Source: Bosea sp. 685 (GTDB lineage: Bacteria; Pseudomonadota; Alphaproteobacteria; Rhizobiales; Beijerinckiaceae). Taken from it: 64,000 nt of DNA. The notes below the pieces were generated by a model. That model was not told the DNA's origin. It worked only from the letters and a program-made list of their open reading frames with translations, and ran no database searches. Position numbers and translations under genes: made by a program. Positions 63,983 to 64,000 of the stretch are shown here, in pieces. Positions within the stretch are counted from its first letter, which is position 1. The number at the start of each line of letters is the position of its first letter. The stretch is from contig NZ_CP134779.1 of assembly GCF_031884435.1 (NCBI RefSeq), positions 6,202,501 through 6,266,500 of the forward strand. Reading direction: 5' to 3'.

Positions 63983-64000
63983 CGCTGCTGCTGGGCCAAG

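Overview
This 64 kb window is a GC-rich, densely packed piece of an alphaproteobacterial chromosome. Gene content and order point to the order Hyphomicrobiales (Rhizobiales), plausibly Bosea or a close relative. The markers are pckA facing away from chvI-chvG-hprK-EIIA-HPr, divL between ahcY and tsaE, a TsaE-sugar kinase fusion followed by a nucleotidyltransferase and addBA-trxA, actS/actR (regB/regA), hisF-hisE-coaA, and two families of short palindromic intergenic repeats. The genus is an inference; no rRNA or tRNA gene was seen. There is no sign of phage, plasmid, transposase or CRISPR. Almost all of it reads as core chromosome.

Layout. 1-5.2 kb: tail of an FAD oxidoreductase, a VOC dioxygenase-like gene, then a leftward run coaBC-dut-Rrf2 regulator-cysK-GNAT. 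5.3-8.9 kb: AMP nucleosidase, divergent from an ArsR/SRPBCC/DUF1579/VOC operon. 9-14 kb: ubiE-ubiB, mutM, a GFA-family protein and an enoyl-CoA hydratase. 14-22 kb: a DUF4105 (Lnb-like) membrane protein, pckA, a HugZ-like protein, then the ChvI/ChvG two-component system with HPr kinase, EIIA-Man and HPr. 22-25 kb: an M20-type amidohydrolase and ahcY, with a 34-bp SahR-like operator between them. 25-37.4 kb: DivL, TsaE-AmgK, MurU, AddB, AddA and thioredoxin. 37.4-46.4 kb: DoxX, PBP1a, a small membrane protein, a Bcr/CflA transporter, a YgjP-type metalloprotease, intracellular PHB depolymerase and ActS/ActR. 46.4-50.2 kb: aldo/keto reductase, MFS transporter, divergent LysR and mmcB. 50.4-54.4 kb: a three-gene set that looks like the UDP-QuiNAc/O-antigen initiation module. 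54.4-60.1 kb: TetR regulator, cobQ, aminotransferase, an unrecognised 440-aa helical-repeat protein and RidA. 60.2-64 kb: YqaA, DUF1697, and the hisF-GNAT-hisE-coaA operon, which runs off the right edge.

How the parts fit. Several genes belong to rhizobial envelope and cell-cycle control. ChvG/ChvI with the incomplete PTS links envelope sensing to carbon metabolism beside the gluconeogenic pckA. DivL is a tyrosine-box pseudokinase of the CtrA pathway, and four GANTC sites lie in the leader before it. PBP1a, AmgK/MurU and DUF4105 concern the wall and envelope. ActS/ActR sits beside a PHB depolymerase, which fits redox control. No wholly new multi-gene system stands out.

The least-explained items are: the 440-aa repeat protein, whose best ribosome binding site precedes an ATC rather than ATG codon; a matched pair of 22-bp palindromes linking the TetR gene to the region upstream of the aminotransferase; a 7-residue tandem repeat at the N-terminus of the HugZ-like protein; and an inverted pair of ~118-bp composite repeats bracketing ridA.
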